A stretch of DNA of 41,635 bases from Leucobacter soli (GTDB lineage Bacteria > Actinomycetota > Actinomycetes > Actinomycetales > Microbacteriaceae), in the NCBI RefSeq assembly GCF_910593785.1, contig NZ_CAJVAP010000025.1, positions 1-41,635 on the forward strand. Direction: 5' to 3'. Shown in pieces: positions 33,001-41,635 of the stretch. The translations under genes and the position numbers were made by a program. How positions within the stretch are numbered: position 1 is the first letter of the stretch; each line of letters opens with the position of its first letter. A model generated the notes under the pieces. That model worked only from the letters and a program-made list of their open reading frames with translations. It was not told the origin of the DNA and made no database searches.

Positions 33001-34581
33001 TCAGCTCATCGTGCGCTGAATCTTCGAGGTTCCCCGGACGCGCGCCGCGCCGGCCGCGATCAGGAGCGGCTCGATCCGGTCGAGCAGGCCCTCGTCGGCA
33101 CCGGGGATCAACTCGGCCTCCCACTCGCGCCACTGCTGGCGCCTGCCGGTCAGCTCGTTCGTCGCGTCGACGCGGTCGTCGGCCAATTCGATCACCTCGA
33201 CGCCATCCACCGCAGTCACCCGTACCGTCGTGCGCTCCGTGCGCAACCGCCCGATCACGTCGAGGCGACGGGCCCCGTCCGCGCCGATCCGACGCTCGAG
33301 CTCGGCGCGCAGGCCCTGGGGCATCTCCTCGGCGGGCGGCCAGAGCAGCTCCCGCGCGCCCTCGGCACCCTTCTCCTTCAGGTGCCAGCCCTCGTCCTTG
33401 CCGCCTGCCCGCATCCGCACCGCCACGCGCTGCGCGGCGAGTGCACCGTCGGGTGTGTCGAAGTAGCGGGCCTCGAGCCGGTGATGCTCCGGTTCCGCGA
33501 GGCGCAGCCCCAGCGCTGCGAAGTCCTCCGCCGCGGGCAGGGCCGCCCCGTCCTCGACCTCGTACTTGCGCTCGATCTCGAGCGACTCGACGGGGCTCGC
33601 GACTGCGCTCGTGACCGCGGCCACGCTCTCGCCGGATGCCACGTCGGCTTCCTCGCGCGCCGGGTCCGCACTGCCTGCCGCCTCCGAGTCGCCCGCTCTG
33701 CGCCGGCCGGCGGACCAGACGATGCCCGCGCCCGCGACCACCACGAGCACGATGCCCGCGAGCGCCGGCAGCGTGAGAGACTGACCCAGCCAGAGCGCAC
33801 CCACGAGGGTGCCGATCATCGGATCGAACGCGAAGAGCACGCCGATGACGCGCGCCGAGGCGAAGCGCCCGGCGAGCGTGTCCACGGTGAAGGCGAGCGC
33901 GGTGCCGAGCAGGGCCGAGAGCACCAGCGGCAGCCAGTGGGCCGGTTCCATGCGTGGCATCGCCGGGGCCGCGAAGGGCAGGGTGAGGATCGCGGCGACC
34001 GCGACGGAGAGCGCCATGCTCTGCATCCCGCCCTCGCTCTTGCCGATGTGCGCGGCGAGCACGGTGTAGAGGGCGAAGGCCGCCCCGGCACCGGCGCCGA
34101 ACACGAGACCGAGCGCATCGACCGGGCCGCCGAGGCCGGCGATGAGCACCACCCCCGCGAAGGCGAGCAATGCGAGCAGGCCCTCGCGCAGGCGCCGCGA
34201 CAACGCGAGCGCGACGACGCAGGGCCCGAGGAAGTCGAGCGTGGTGGCGATGCCCAGCGGGATCCGGTCTATCGCGAGGTACAGGAGGATGTTGCTGGCC
34301 GCCATCGCGACGCCGTAGAGCACGATCCCGGCCCATTCGCCACGGCTCCGCCCGCGAAGCCGCGGGCGGAAGATGAGAAGCACCAGGACGGCGGCGATCG
34401 TCATCCGGGCCGAACTGGTGCCGATCGCGCCGACGGTGTCGAAGAGACCGTAGGCGAGCGCGGACGAGATCTGGACGCCGATGCTGCCGATGAGCACGAG
34501 CACCACGGCACGGATGGTGGAGGTGCGGGTCGCCGTGCGTATCGCGCTACGGGACGAGCGTTGCGATGCGGGATCTGGCAT
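33001..34581 (-). CDS. EamA-family permease fused to a CYTH domain
   Basis: This 526-residue protein has two parts in one uninterrupted frame. Residues about 25-295 have ten transmembrane helices of an EamA/RhtA-type metabolite exporter (AAVLVLLIFRPRLRG, LLYLAIDRIPLGIATTLDFLGP). After an acidic linker, residues about 337-525 are a CYTH-type triphosphate tunnel domain with the signature EIERKYEV, paired Arg/Lys strands, FDTPDGALAAQRVAVRMR, KEKG and WEAEL. CYTH proteins bind or hydrolyse triphosphorylated compounds. The fusion is unusual and implies a cytoplasmic phosphate-sensing or hydrolytic module on the exporter. Confidence 0.88.
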   Translation of the reverse strand: MPDPASQRSSRSAIRTATRTSTIRAVVLVLIGSIGVQISSALAYGLFDTVGAIGTSSARMTIAAVLVLLIFRPRLRGRSRGEWAGIVLYGVAMAASNILLYLAIDRIPLGIATTLDFLGPCVVALALSRRLREGLLALLAFAGVVLIAGLGGPVDALGLVFGAGAGAAFALYTVLAAHIGKSEGGMQSMALSVAVAAILTLPFAAPAMPRMEPAHWLPLVLSALLGTALAFTVDTLAGRFASARVIGVLFAFDPMIGTLVGALWLGQSLTLPALAGIVLVVVAGAGIVWSAGRRRAGDSEAAGSADPAREEADVASGESVAAVTSAVASPVESLEIERKYEVEDGAALPAAEDFAALGLRLAEPEHHRLEARYFDTPDGALAAQRVAVRMRAGGKDEGWHLKEKGAEGARELLWPPAEEMPQGLRAELERRIGADGARRLDVIGRLRTERTTVRVTAVDGVEVIELADDRVDATNELTGRRQQWREWEAELIPGADEGLLDRIEPLLIAAGAARVRGTSKIQRTMS

Positions 34582-34587
34582 CCCTTC

Positions 34588-34607
34588 AGGTTATCGCGCA
34601 ATACACT
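34588..34607. promoter_or_regulatory. Compact divergent leaderless promoters
   Basis: TAACCT (minus, 34593-34588) and TACACT (plus, 34602-34607) each end exactly 6 bases before their start codons (34581 and 34614). The two start codons are separated by only 32 bases, so the -35 regions overlap the opposite gene. Confidence 0.6.
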
Positions 34608-34613
34608 GACCGC

Positions 34614-35165
34614 ATGACCAGCGGAGACCCCGTCGCGGGCGGATGGGCGGATCGCGCCGCGCGCGCGGCCGCCGCGGCCGTGGAGGCGCTGCGCACCGCC
34701 GGTGTACCCCCTGAAGGGCTCGCCGAGCTCGTGCCCGCCGGGCGCCGCTTCGGCGTGCTCCCCCGCCCGGCGAGGATGCGCCCGCTGGGCGAGGCCTGGC
34801 GGCTGGGTGCCCTGCTGCTCGACGCCGAAGGGCGCCTGTACGCAGCGGGGGCGGCCACCCGCGCGGCCGAGCGCGGGCGGCCCGGCTATCAGTCGGCCTC
34901 GCGAGAGGATCGCCGCGAGATCGCCGCCGCCGCGCTGCGCGGCGGCTACCCCGTCGGCGCCGCGGTCGAGTACGGTGCGACGCCGCTGCCGACCGACGAC
35001 GCCGGGCTGCTGGCGCTCGGCGACGGCGCTCCGGTAGGGGTGCACGACGGCGAGCTGCGGGTGCGCTGGCGGGCCGGCGCACCGCTCGACGGCGCTCTCC
35101 CGCTCGAGCAGTACCTCGCAGAGCGGGTGGGCCTGCTGGCGGATCCGCCTCTCGGGTCGACGTAG
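34614..35165 (+). CDS. Conserved hypothetical protein
   Basis: This 183-residue Ala/Arg-rich protein has no signal peptide or membrane segment. Distinct blocks are GRRFGVLPRPARMRPLGEAWRLGALLLD, ERGRPGYQSASREDRREIAAAAL and DGALPLEQYLAERVGLL. Homologues occur in Microbacteriaceae, from memory, and may be labelled glutaminase automatically, but no glutaminase motif is seen. The start at 34614 is fixed by the -10 hexamer 6 bases upstream. The function is unknown. Confidence 0.8.
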   Translation: MTSGDPVAGGWADRAARAAAAAVEALRTAGVPPEGLAELVPAGRRFGVLPRPARMRPLGEAWRLGALLLDAEGRLYAAGAATRAAERGRPGYQSASREDRREIAAAALRGGYPVGAAVEYGATPLPTDDAGLLALGDGAPVGVHDGELRVRWRAGAPLDGALPLEQYLAERVGLLADPPLGST

Positions 35166-35235
35166 CGCGCGTGCCGCGCCCGCGGCTCGGGCTCACCCTT
35201 GCCGGCGGATAAGGAGTCTGCAGCCGGTAAGAAAC

Positions 35236-35300
35236 CTGCAGTGCGTCAGTGAAAAATGCGAAATTTCACTGACGCTGTGCAGATTTCTGACGCTGCGCAG
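35236..35300. repeat. Cluster of inverted repeats upstream of tRNA-Arg
   Basis: GCGTCAGTGAAA (35243-35254) and TTTCACTGACGC (35264-35275) are perfect 12-base arms with a 9-base loop. The pairing extends outward through CTGCA/TGCAG. A third related arm (ATTTCTGACGCTGCGCAGGT) follows from 35283, and a CTGCAG motif occurs twice upstream (35217, 35235). No gene is seen in 35166-35333. Confidence 0.75.
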
Positions 35301-35333
35301 GTGGCTGTTCAGAGGTACGACTGAGCGAAGGAG

Positions 35334-35406
35334 TGCCCTGGAGAGGAATCGAACCTCCGACACCTTCTTTAGGAGAGAAGTGCTCTATCCACTGAGCTAC
35401 CAAGGC
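35334..35406 (-). tRNA. tRNA-Arg (CCT)
   Basis: It folds as a full cloverleaf, with acceptor GCCTTGG pairing with CCAGGGC (one T-G pair) and discriminator A. The anticodon loop CTCCTAA gives CCT, reading AGG. The D arm GCTCAGTGGATAGAGC and the T arm GGAGG-TTCGATT-CCTCT are normal. CCA is not encoded. Confidence 0.96.
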
Positions 35407-35431
35407 GAAAGGCGAACTCTAGAAGTGTAGC

Positions 35432-35459
35432 GAAAAGGGCGCCGCCTCAGGCGACGCCC
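35432..35459 (-). terminator. Rho-independent terminator of the NlpC/P60 gene
   Basis: On the minus strand the arms GGGCGTCGCCT and AGGCGGCGCCC pair at 10 of 11 positions and are followed by TTTT. Confidence 0.75.
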
Positions 35460-35479
35460 CCACGCGAAGCGGGATCAGC

Positions 35480-36160
35480 TCACTTGAGCCGCACGACGGC
35501 CGACGGGTACCCGTGGATCGTGCTGAGGCCTGCGACCACGGTGCTGCCGTTCCAGCCGCCGTGCACGGCCTGGCCGTTGCCGATGTAGACGGCGACGTGG
35601 CTGCCCGGCCAGAAGAGGATGTCGCCGGGGGCGTAACCGCCGGACGTGACGAGGCTTCCGTAGGCGAGGTACTGCGACGGGATCGTGCCGAGGTCGCCGA
35701 CGGAGTAGCCGATGGCGCGGAGCGCGCGCTCGACGACCGCGGTGCAGTCCTGGTAGTCGCCCACCTGGGCGAGTGCGGCCGCGACGAGGCCCGAAGCCCC
35801 CTCGCCGGCCGGCAGGTCCTTCCCGTCGAAGCCGCCGTTGCTCGTGTCCTCGGCGGCGTCATCGGTGGTCGTGACGACGGCGGGCGTGGCGACGACCTCC
35901 TTCTTCGCCTCGGGGAGCTGCGTCTGCACCGAGGCCTCGGCGTCGGCGGTCACGAGCTCTTGCTGCACGGGCGTGGTGAAGCGCAGTTCCTCGGTCTCGG
36001 GCGTCGCGTAGGCCGGGAAGGCGAACACGCCCACGAGCCCCGCGCTGATGACGCCGGCGCCGACCATCTGGCCGATGCGCTTGGCCGACGAGGATCGCTT
36101 GCGAGGTGCAACCACTACTGCAGTGCCGGGAGTCTGTGCCGTACCGGGGAGCTGAGTCAA
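35480..36160 (-). CDS. NlpC/P60-family cell-wall hydrolase
   Basis: This 226-residue exported protein has a signal or anchor segment (about residues 30-52, MVGAGVISAGLVGVFAFPAYA), a Thr/Glu-rich linker, and a C-terminal NlpC/P60 domain with QDCTAVVERAL (Cys nucleophile), GDILFWPGSHVAVYIGNG (His) and VHGGWNG. It is paralogous to 24162-25031 but lacks the Lys/Ala linker. The TTG start at 36160 has only a weak ribosome site; a GTG about 14 codons downstream is possible. A promoter and leader hairpin lie upstream. Confidence 0.85.
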   Translation of the reverse strand: MTQLPGTAQTPGTAVVVAPRKRSSSAKRIGQMVGAGVISAGLVGVFAFPAYATPETEELRFTTPVQQELVTADAEASVQTQLPEAKKEVVATPAVVTTTDDAAEDTSNGGFDGKDLPAGEGASGLVAAALAQVGDYQDCTAVVERALRAIGYSVGDLGTIPSQYLAYGSLVTSGGYAPGDILFWPGSHVAVYIGNGQAVHGGWNGSTVVAGLSTIHGYPSAVVRLK

Positions 36161-36191
36161 AGTTTCGCCTAACGTTTACGTTCTCGCGTCG

Positions 36192-36252
36192 GAAAAGGCC
36201 CGTCCGAGCCGGGCAACTCGTCAAGACTAACCGAACATCACGGAATTGTCAC
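36192..36252 (-). promoter_or_regulatory. Promoter and possible attenuator of the NlpC/P60 gene
   Basis: On the minus strand GTGACA (36252-36247) and TAGTCT (36229-36224) are 17 bases apart. Immediately after the predicted start, GCCCG and CGGGC (36214-36198) form a small hairpin followed by TTTT. The leader is about 57 bases. The rest of 36161-36447 holds no gene. Confidence 0.45.
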
Positions 36253-36447
36253 GCTCCGGTCACGATTCCCAGAATCCACGGCGACTCCCCCGCAATTCCA
36301 ACGATCCTGCGGGCACTGGTCGCTCGACACCGAGCGAAATCTCAAGTCTGAGTTGAAGGTCCAGGGGCGGTCCCGAGGCACTCGGTCAGGGTCAGATCCG
36401 GCCTGTCGACGGCAGCACGCGCCCCGATCCGTCACCGCTCGGACGCC

Positions 36448-37881
<1,434 letters not shown>

Positions 37882-38583
37882 TCAGGAATTGACGAAGAGG
37901 TGCGCTGCGGACTCGCGCGGCAGATCGATCGCGTTGTCGGCATGGCCGGCGACTTCGATGCGGACGAAGTGCCCGCCCTGCGAGAGCGAGAACGTCGCCG
38001 TGGCGCCGGGCCGGATCCCGGCCTCCGCGAGCTGCGCCAGCAGCACCGGGTCGGTCTGCACCGGCTCGGCGAGACGCCGGATCCTGGATTCGATCGTCCC
38101 GCCCTGCACGTCGAGCAGTTCGGTGACGCTCACGACACCGGTGTGGAACGCGGAGATCGTCCGCGCACCGAGTTCTTCGAGCCCCGGGATCGGATTGCCG
38201 TAGGGGGACTCGGTCGGATTGTCGAGGATGCCGAGCAGTTTGCGTTCGACCTGCTCGCTCATCACGTGCTCCCACCGGCACGCCTCTTCGTGCAGGTACT
38301 CCCACTCGAGCCCGATCACATCCGCCAGCAGACGCTCGGCGAGGCGATGCTTGCGCATGACGTGGACGGCCTTGGTACGGCCCTCGTCGGTGAGCTCCAG
38401 GTGGCGGTCGTCCGTCACCACGACGAGGCCGTCGCGCTCCATCCGCGCCACCGTCTGCGATACGGTGGGGCCGGAATGACCGAGGCGCTCGGAGATCCGG
38501 GCACGCAGAGGGACGATGCCCTCCTCCTCGAGTTCGAGGATCGTGCGGAGGTACATCTCGGTCGTATCGATGAGATCCGTCAG
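37882..38583 (-). CDS. ideR: DtxR/IdeR-family metal-dependent repressor, apparent CTG start
   Basis: This protein of about 233 residues has a winged-helix DNA-binding domain (LRARISERLGHSGPTVSQTVARMERDGL), a dimer/metal domain and a C-terminal SH3-like domain. It closely matches mycobacterial IdeR. The conserved N-terminus TDLIDTTEMYLRTI begins after a CTG codon at 38583, with no ATG, GTG or TTG upstream in frame. Counting that codon as 1 places M10, H79, E83, H98, C102, E105 and H106 exactly at the DtxR metal ligands. The first ATG (38556) would make Met10 the initiator. It represses iron or manganese genes. Confidence 0.88.
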   Translation of the reverse strand: MTDLIDTTEMYLRTILELEEEGIVPLRARISERLGHSGPTVSQTVARMERDGLVVVTDDRHLELTDEGRTKAVHVMRKHRLAERLLADVIGLEWEYLHEEACRWEHVMSEQVERKLLGILDNPTESPYGNPIPGLEELGARTISAFHTGVVSVTELLDVQGGTIESRIRRLAEPVQTDPVLLAQLAEAGIRPGATATFSLSQGGHFVRIEVAGHADNAIDLPRESAAHLFVNS

Positions 38584-38613
38584 AGTCCCAACCTGCCTCT
38601 CGTGCTGCTCCCA

Positions 38614-38653
38614 GTGTATGGCATGGCTGCGCCGTGTATGGCATGGCCGCGCC
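38614..38653. repeat. 20-base tandem duplication in the ideR promoter region
   Basis: GTGTATGGCATGGCYGCGCC occurs twice back to back (38614-38633, 38634-38653) with one difference. On the minus strand each copy carries a TACAC[TG] hexamer; the inner one (TACACT) is a plausible -10 about 29 bases before the CTG. Confidence 0.8.
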
Positions 38654-38717
38654 GACCTCCGTCGCGAGCGCCGTCGGTGTCGCGACGGGCGTCGCCGACG
38701 GGTGTCATCCGACGCAA

Positions 38718-38723
38718 TAGAAT
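38718..38723 (+). promoter_or_regulatory. -10 element of serC, leaderless
   Basis: TAGAAT ends exactly 6 bases before ATG 38730. Confidence 0.6.
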
Positions 38724-38729
38724 CGTGGA

Positions 38730-39845
38730 ATGGCTGACATCACCATCCCCGCTGACCTGCTCCCCGCCGACGGACGATTCGGCTGCGGCCCCTCGAAGGT
38801 GCGCGACGAGCAGCTCGGCTTCCTCGCCTCCATCCAGCCGGGGGTGCTGGGCACCTCGCACCGTCAAGCCCCGGTGAAGAACCTGGTCGGAAGCCTGCGC
38901 TCGGGGCTCTCGGAGCTGTTCCGCGCACCCGAGGGCTACGAGATCCTCCTCGCGAACGGCGGCGCGACCTCCTTCTGGGACTCCGCCGTGCACTCGCTCA
39001 TCGAGCGGCGCAGTCAGCATCTCGCGTTCGGCGAGTTCGGCGCGAAGTTCGGGAAGGCGGCGGCGAGCGCTCCCTGGCTCGAGACCCCCGACATCCGGGA
39101 GGCGCCCGCCGGGTCGCGCAGCGAGACCGAGGCCGTCGCCGGCGTCGACGTCTACGCCTACCCGCACAACGAGACCTCCACCGGGGTGATGACCGAGATC
39201 CGCCGCGTGGCCGGCGACGTCGGCGCGCTCACGGTCGTCGACGCGACGAGCGGCGCGGGCGGTCTGGACTTCGACGCGAGCGAAACCGACGTCTACTACT
39301 TCTCGCCGCAGAAGAACTTCGCGAGCGACGGCGGGATCTGGTTCGCGCTGGTCTCCCCCGCGGCGATCGAGCGGATCGAGCGGATCGCCGCGTCGGGTCG
39401 CTACATCCCCGAGACGCTGAACCTGGCCGGCGCGATCGAGAACTCGCGCAAGGATCAGACGCTCAACACCCCTGCACTCTCGACGCTCGCCATGATGGAC
39501 GAGCAGGTGCGGTGGATCAACGCCCGGGGTGGGCTCGCGTGGGCCGCGGCCCGCACCGCCGAGAGCTCCGCCGTGCTCTACGACTGGGCCGAGCGCAGCG
39601 CGGTCGCGACGCCCTTCGTGCAGGATCCGAGCCACCGCTCCGACGTCGTCGTCACGATCGACTTCGACGACTCCGTCGACGCCGGCGCGATCTCGAAGGC
39701 GCTGCGCGCGAACGGCGTGGTCGACACCGAGCCGTACCGCAAGCTCGGCCGCAACCAGCTCCGCATCGCAACGTTCACCGCGATCGATCCGGCCGACGTG
39801 CGCGCGCTGACCGGCTGCATCGACTACGTGCTCGAACGGCTCTAG
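38730..39845 (+). CDS. serC: Phosphoserine aminotransferase
   Basis: This 371-residue PLP enzyme turns 3-phosphohydroxypyruvate into phosphoserine for serine synthesis. It matches the actinobacterial SerC form: FGCGPSKVRDEQL, LGTSHRQAPVKNLV, LANGGATSFWDSA, YPHNETSTGV, VVDATSGAGG, and the PLP-lysine site YYFSPQKNFASDGG. It appears leaderless. Its TAG stop overlaps the stop codon of the convergent helicase gene by 4 bases. Confidence 0.96.
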   Translation: MADITIPADLLPADGRFGCGPSKVRDEQLGFLASIQPGVLGTSHRQAPVKNLVGSLRSGLSELFRAPEGYEILLANGGATSFWDSAVHSLIERRSQHLAFGEFGAKFGKAAASAPWLETPDIREAPAGSRSETEAVAGVDVYAYPHNETSTGVMTEIRRVAGDVGALTVVDATSGAGGLDFDASETDVYYFSPQKNFASDGGIWFALVSPAAIERIERIAASGRYIPETLNLAGAIENSRKDQTLNTPALSTLAMMDEQVRWINARGGLAWAAARTAESSAVLYDWAERSAVATPFVQDPSHRSDVVVTIDFDDSVDAGAISKALRANGVVDTEPYRKLGRNQLRIATFTAIDPADVRALTGCIDYVLERL

Positions 39846-41521
39846 GGCATGCCCGCCGGCTGGTTGAACTCCTCCGCGTTCATGATCGTGTACGCGTAAC
39901 CCTGCTCAGCCAGGAACCGTTGGCGATTCTGCGCGAAGTCCTGGTCGACGGTGTCGCGGGTCACGAGCGTGTAGAACGAGGCGGTGAGATCCTTCGCCTT
40001 CGGCCGCAGCAGGCGACCGAGGCGCTGCGCCTCCTCCTGCCGTGATCCGAACGAACCCGAGATCTGGATCGCGACCGAGGCGTCGGGCAGGTCGACCGAG
40101 AAGTTCGCGACCTTCGAGACGACGAGCAACCTGATCTCGCCCTCGCGGAATGCCTGGAACATCCGCTCGCGCTCGTCGACGGGGGTCTGCCCGGTGATGA
40201 GCGGGGCGTCGAGCGCCTCGGCCATCGCCTCGAGCTGGTCGATGTACTGCCCGATGACCAGCACGCTCTCCCCCGGGTGCCGGTCGATGATCTGCCTCGC
40301 GAGCCGCTGCTTCACCGTCGCGCTCGCCGCGATCCGATACCGTTCCTGATCCTCGGCGACCGAATACTCGTAGCGCTCGCTCTCCTGCAGCTCGACCCGC
40401 ACTTCGAAGCAGGCCGCCGGGGCGATGAAGCCCTGGGCCTCGATATCCTTCCAGGCCGCGTCGTAGCGCTTCGGGCCGATGAGGCTGAACACGTCGCCCT
40501 CGCGCCCGTCTTCGCGCACGAGCGTCGCGGTGAGCCCGATGCGGCGGCGCGCCTGCAGTTCGGCGGTGAGCTTGAAGACTGGCGCGGGCAGCAGGTGAAC
40601 CTCGTCGTAGACGATCAGACCCCAGTCGTGGGCGTTCAGCAGCGACAGGTGCGCATACTCGCCCTTCCGCTTGCTGGTGAGGATCTGGTAGGTGGCGATC
40701 GTGACCGGCTTCACCTCTTTCACCTGCCCCGAGTACTCGCCGATCTCGTCCTCGGAGAGGGTGGTGCGGCGCAGCAGCTCGTCCCTCCATTGGCGCGCCG
40801 AGACGGTGTTGGTGACGAGGATCAGCGTCTTCGCGCCGACGGCCGCCATGGCGCCGGCGCCGACGATGGTCTTGCCGGCTCCGCAGGGCAGCACGATGAC
40901 GCCTGATCCGCCCGCCGAGAAGGCGTCGACCGCCTTCCGCTGGTAGTCGCGCAGTTGCCATCCGCCCTCGCCCGCGCTCTCCTCGAGCGCGATCTCGTAC
41001 GGTTCGCCGGGCGTATAGCCGGCGAGATCCTCGGCCGGCCAGCCCCGCGCGACGAGCTCCTGCTTCAGCTGCCCGCGCGCCCAGGCCTCGACCGGGTAGG
41101 TACGCTCGTCCAGCCGGTTGCCGAGCAGCGGCGCGATCTTCTTGGCGCTCGAGACCTCGCGCAGGATCGCGGGCTCCTCACTGCGCAGCACGAGGTCGCT
41201 CCCCGGGTCTGCCGGGTCGGCGCGCTCGATCGTCAGCCGACCGTAGCGACGCATGGTCTCGGCGATCTCGCTCGAGACCTGGGTCGGCACCGGGAACTTC
41301 GCGTAGCGGTCCAGCGTCGCCGCGATCTCCTCTGCGGTGTGGCCGGCGGCGCGCGCGTTCCAGAGGCCGAGACGGGTCACCCGGTAGGTGTGGATGTGCT
41401 CGGGGGCGCGCTCGAGTTCCGCGAAGACGGCCAGCGCATGGCGGGCCTCCTCGGCGTCCGGATGCGCGACCTCGAGCAGCACGGTGTGGTCGCTCTGCAC
41501 GATGAGGGGGCCGAGAGTCAT
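39842..41521 (-). CDS. XPB-type DNA repair helicase
   Basis: This SF2 helicase of about 559 residues belongs to the bacterial XPB family. Motifs are the N-terminal XPB domain (GPLIVQSDHTVLLEV), Walker A LPCGAGKTIVG, DEVH box VYDEVHLLPAP, LTATLVRED, and the C-terminal QEEAQRLGRLLRPK motif VI, followed by a conserved FYTLVTRDTVDQDFAQNRQRFL. ATG 41521 fits homologue length and has TAAACT ending 8 bases upstream. TTG 41530, with AGGAG 5 bases upstream, is an alternative. It probably acts in DNA repair or unwinding. Confidence 0.94.
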   Translation of the reverse strand: MTLGPLIVQSDHTVLLEVAHPDAEEARHALAVFAELERAPEHIHTYRVTRLGLWNARAAGHTAEEIAATLDRYAKFPVPTQVSSEIAETMRRYGRLTIERADPADPGSDLVLRSEEPAILREVSSAKKIAPLLGNRLDERTYPVEAWARGQLKQELVARGWPAEDLAGYTPGEPYEIALEESAGEGGWQLRDYQRKAVDAFSAGGSGVIVLPCGAGKTIVGAGAMAAVGAKTLILVTNTVSARQWRDELLRRTTLSEDEIGEYSGQVKEVKPVTIATYQILTSKRKGEYAHLSLLNAHDWGLIVYDEVHLLPAPVFKLTAELQARRRIGLTATLVREDGREGDVFSLIGPKRYDAAWKDIEAQGFIAPAACFEVRVELQESERYEYSVAEDQERYRIAASATVKQRLARQIIDRHPGESVLVIGQYIDQLEAMAEALDAPLITGQTPVDERERMFQAFREGEIRLLVVSKVANFSVDLPDASVAIQISGSFGSRQEEAQRLGRLLRPKAKDLTASFYTLVTRDTVDQDFAQNRQRFLAEQGYAYTIMNAEEFNQPAGMP

Positions 41522-41529
41522 AAGGAGCA

Positions 41530-41535
41530 AGTTTA
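41530..41535 (-). promoter_or_regulatory. -10 element of the XPB helicase gene
   Basis: TAAACT on the minus strand ends 8 bases before ATG 41521, predicting a leader of one or two bases. Confidence 0.4.
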
Positions 41536-41560
41536 CTCCTGGGCACGGGGTCGCCGCTCC

Positions 41561-41618
41561 GCAAGTGCTCAGTAGTGCGGGGTCGGATCGCCTCGCACCC
41601 GTCATTACTGCGCACTTG
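41561..41618. repeat. Long imperfect palindrome near the window end
   Basis: GCAAGTGCTCAGTA (41561-41574) and TACTGCGCACTTGC (41605-41618) pair at 13 of 14 positions. Pairing continues inward over about 28 bases per arm with roughly six mismatches. It differs in sequence from the palindromes at 35 and 1144. Confidence 0.7.
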
Positions 41619-41635
41619 CGCGCACGGGGCGGGGG

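Noticed and set aside
36161-36447. Possible ydaO-type riboswitch before the second NlpC/P60 gene
   Set aside because: A GCGGGGGA stretch on the minus strand resembles part of the core, but it lies upstream of the predicted promoter and the partner GGGTGAATC block is absent.

Overview
The window is high-GC DNA from an actinobacterium, most likely a member of the Microbacteriaceae close to Leucobacter. The evidence is the GC-rich codon use, an XPB-type repair helicase, a DtxR/IdeR-type metal repressor, AbiEi/DUF559-type proteins, NCS2 and GalU genes of actinobacterial type, and many apparently leaderless promoters with a TANNNT hexamer ending 6 bases before the start codon. No phage, IS, CRISPR array or rRNA is visible. 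Two tRNA genes are present: tRNA-Ala(CGC) and tRNA-Arg(CCT), both on the minus strand.

Layout. Bases 1-1349 hold a DUF559 nuclease-like gene flanked by two same-orientation copies of a long palindrome. Bases 1350-5016 hold a two-gene operon: an ATP-grasp ligase with a histone-like Lys/Ala tail, and a NylB-like serine hydrolase. Then come cardiolipin synthase, a 59-residue membrane protein and a PLP aminotransferase with a palindromic tandem repeat in its reading frame. Bases 8434-19797 are an envelope-protein island: a lipid-anchored serpin, two paralogous small lipoproteins, a tandem operon of three paralogous lipoproteins (possibly aerolysin-like), a TetR repressor, and a lipoprotein serine hydrolase with a membrane protein and a PrsW-type intramembrane protease. 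After tRNA-Ala the genes are mostly conserved chromosomal ones: a membrane protein, a GNAT acetyltransferase and galU; 5-formyl-THF cyclo-ligase and an FmdB zinc ribbon; an NlpC/P60 protein with a polycationic linker. They are followed by a 1279-residue SF1 helicase-like protein whose Walker A Lys and Walker B Glu are missing, a uracil permease, a cupin with a PuuB-like oxidase, and an EamA permease fused to a CYTH domain. Last come tRNA-Arg, a second NlpC/P60 protein, gdhA, a DtxR-family repressor that appears to start at CTG, serC and an XPB helicase.

How the genes fit together. Most of the right half is housekeeping: nitrogen assimilation, serine synthesis, one-carbon metabolism, nucleotide sugar supply, metal regulation and DNA repair. 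The distinctive parts are the lipoprotein island, the ATP-grasp/amidohydrolase pair, the degenerate helicase, the permease-CYTH fusion and several unrelated long palindromes between genes. Function calls rest on motifs and family memory only; no database search was run.
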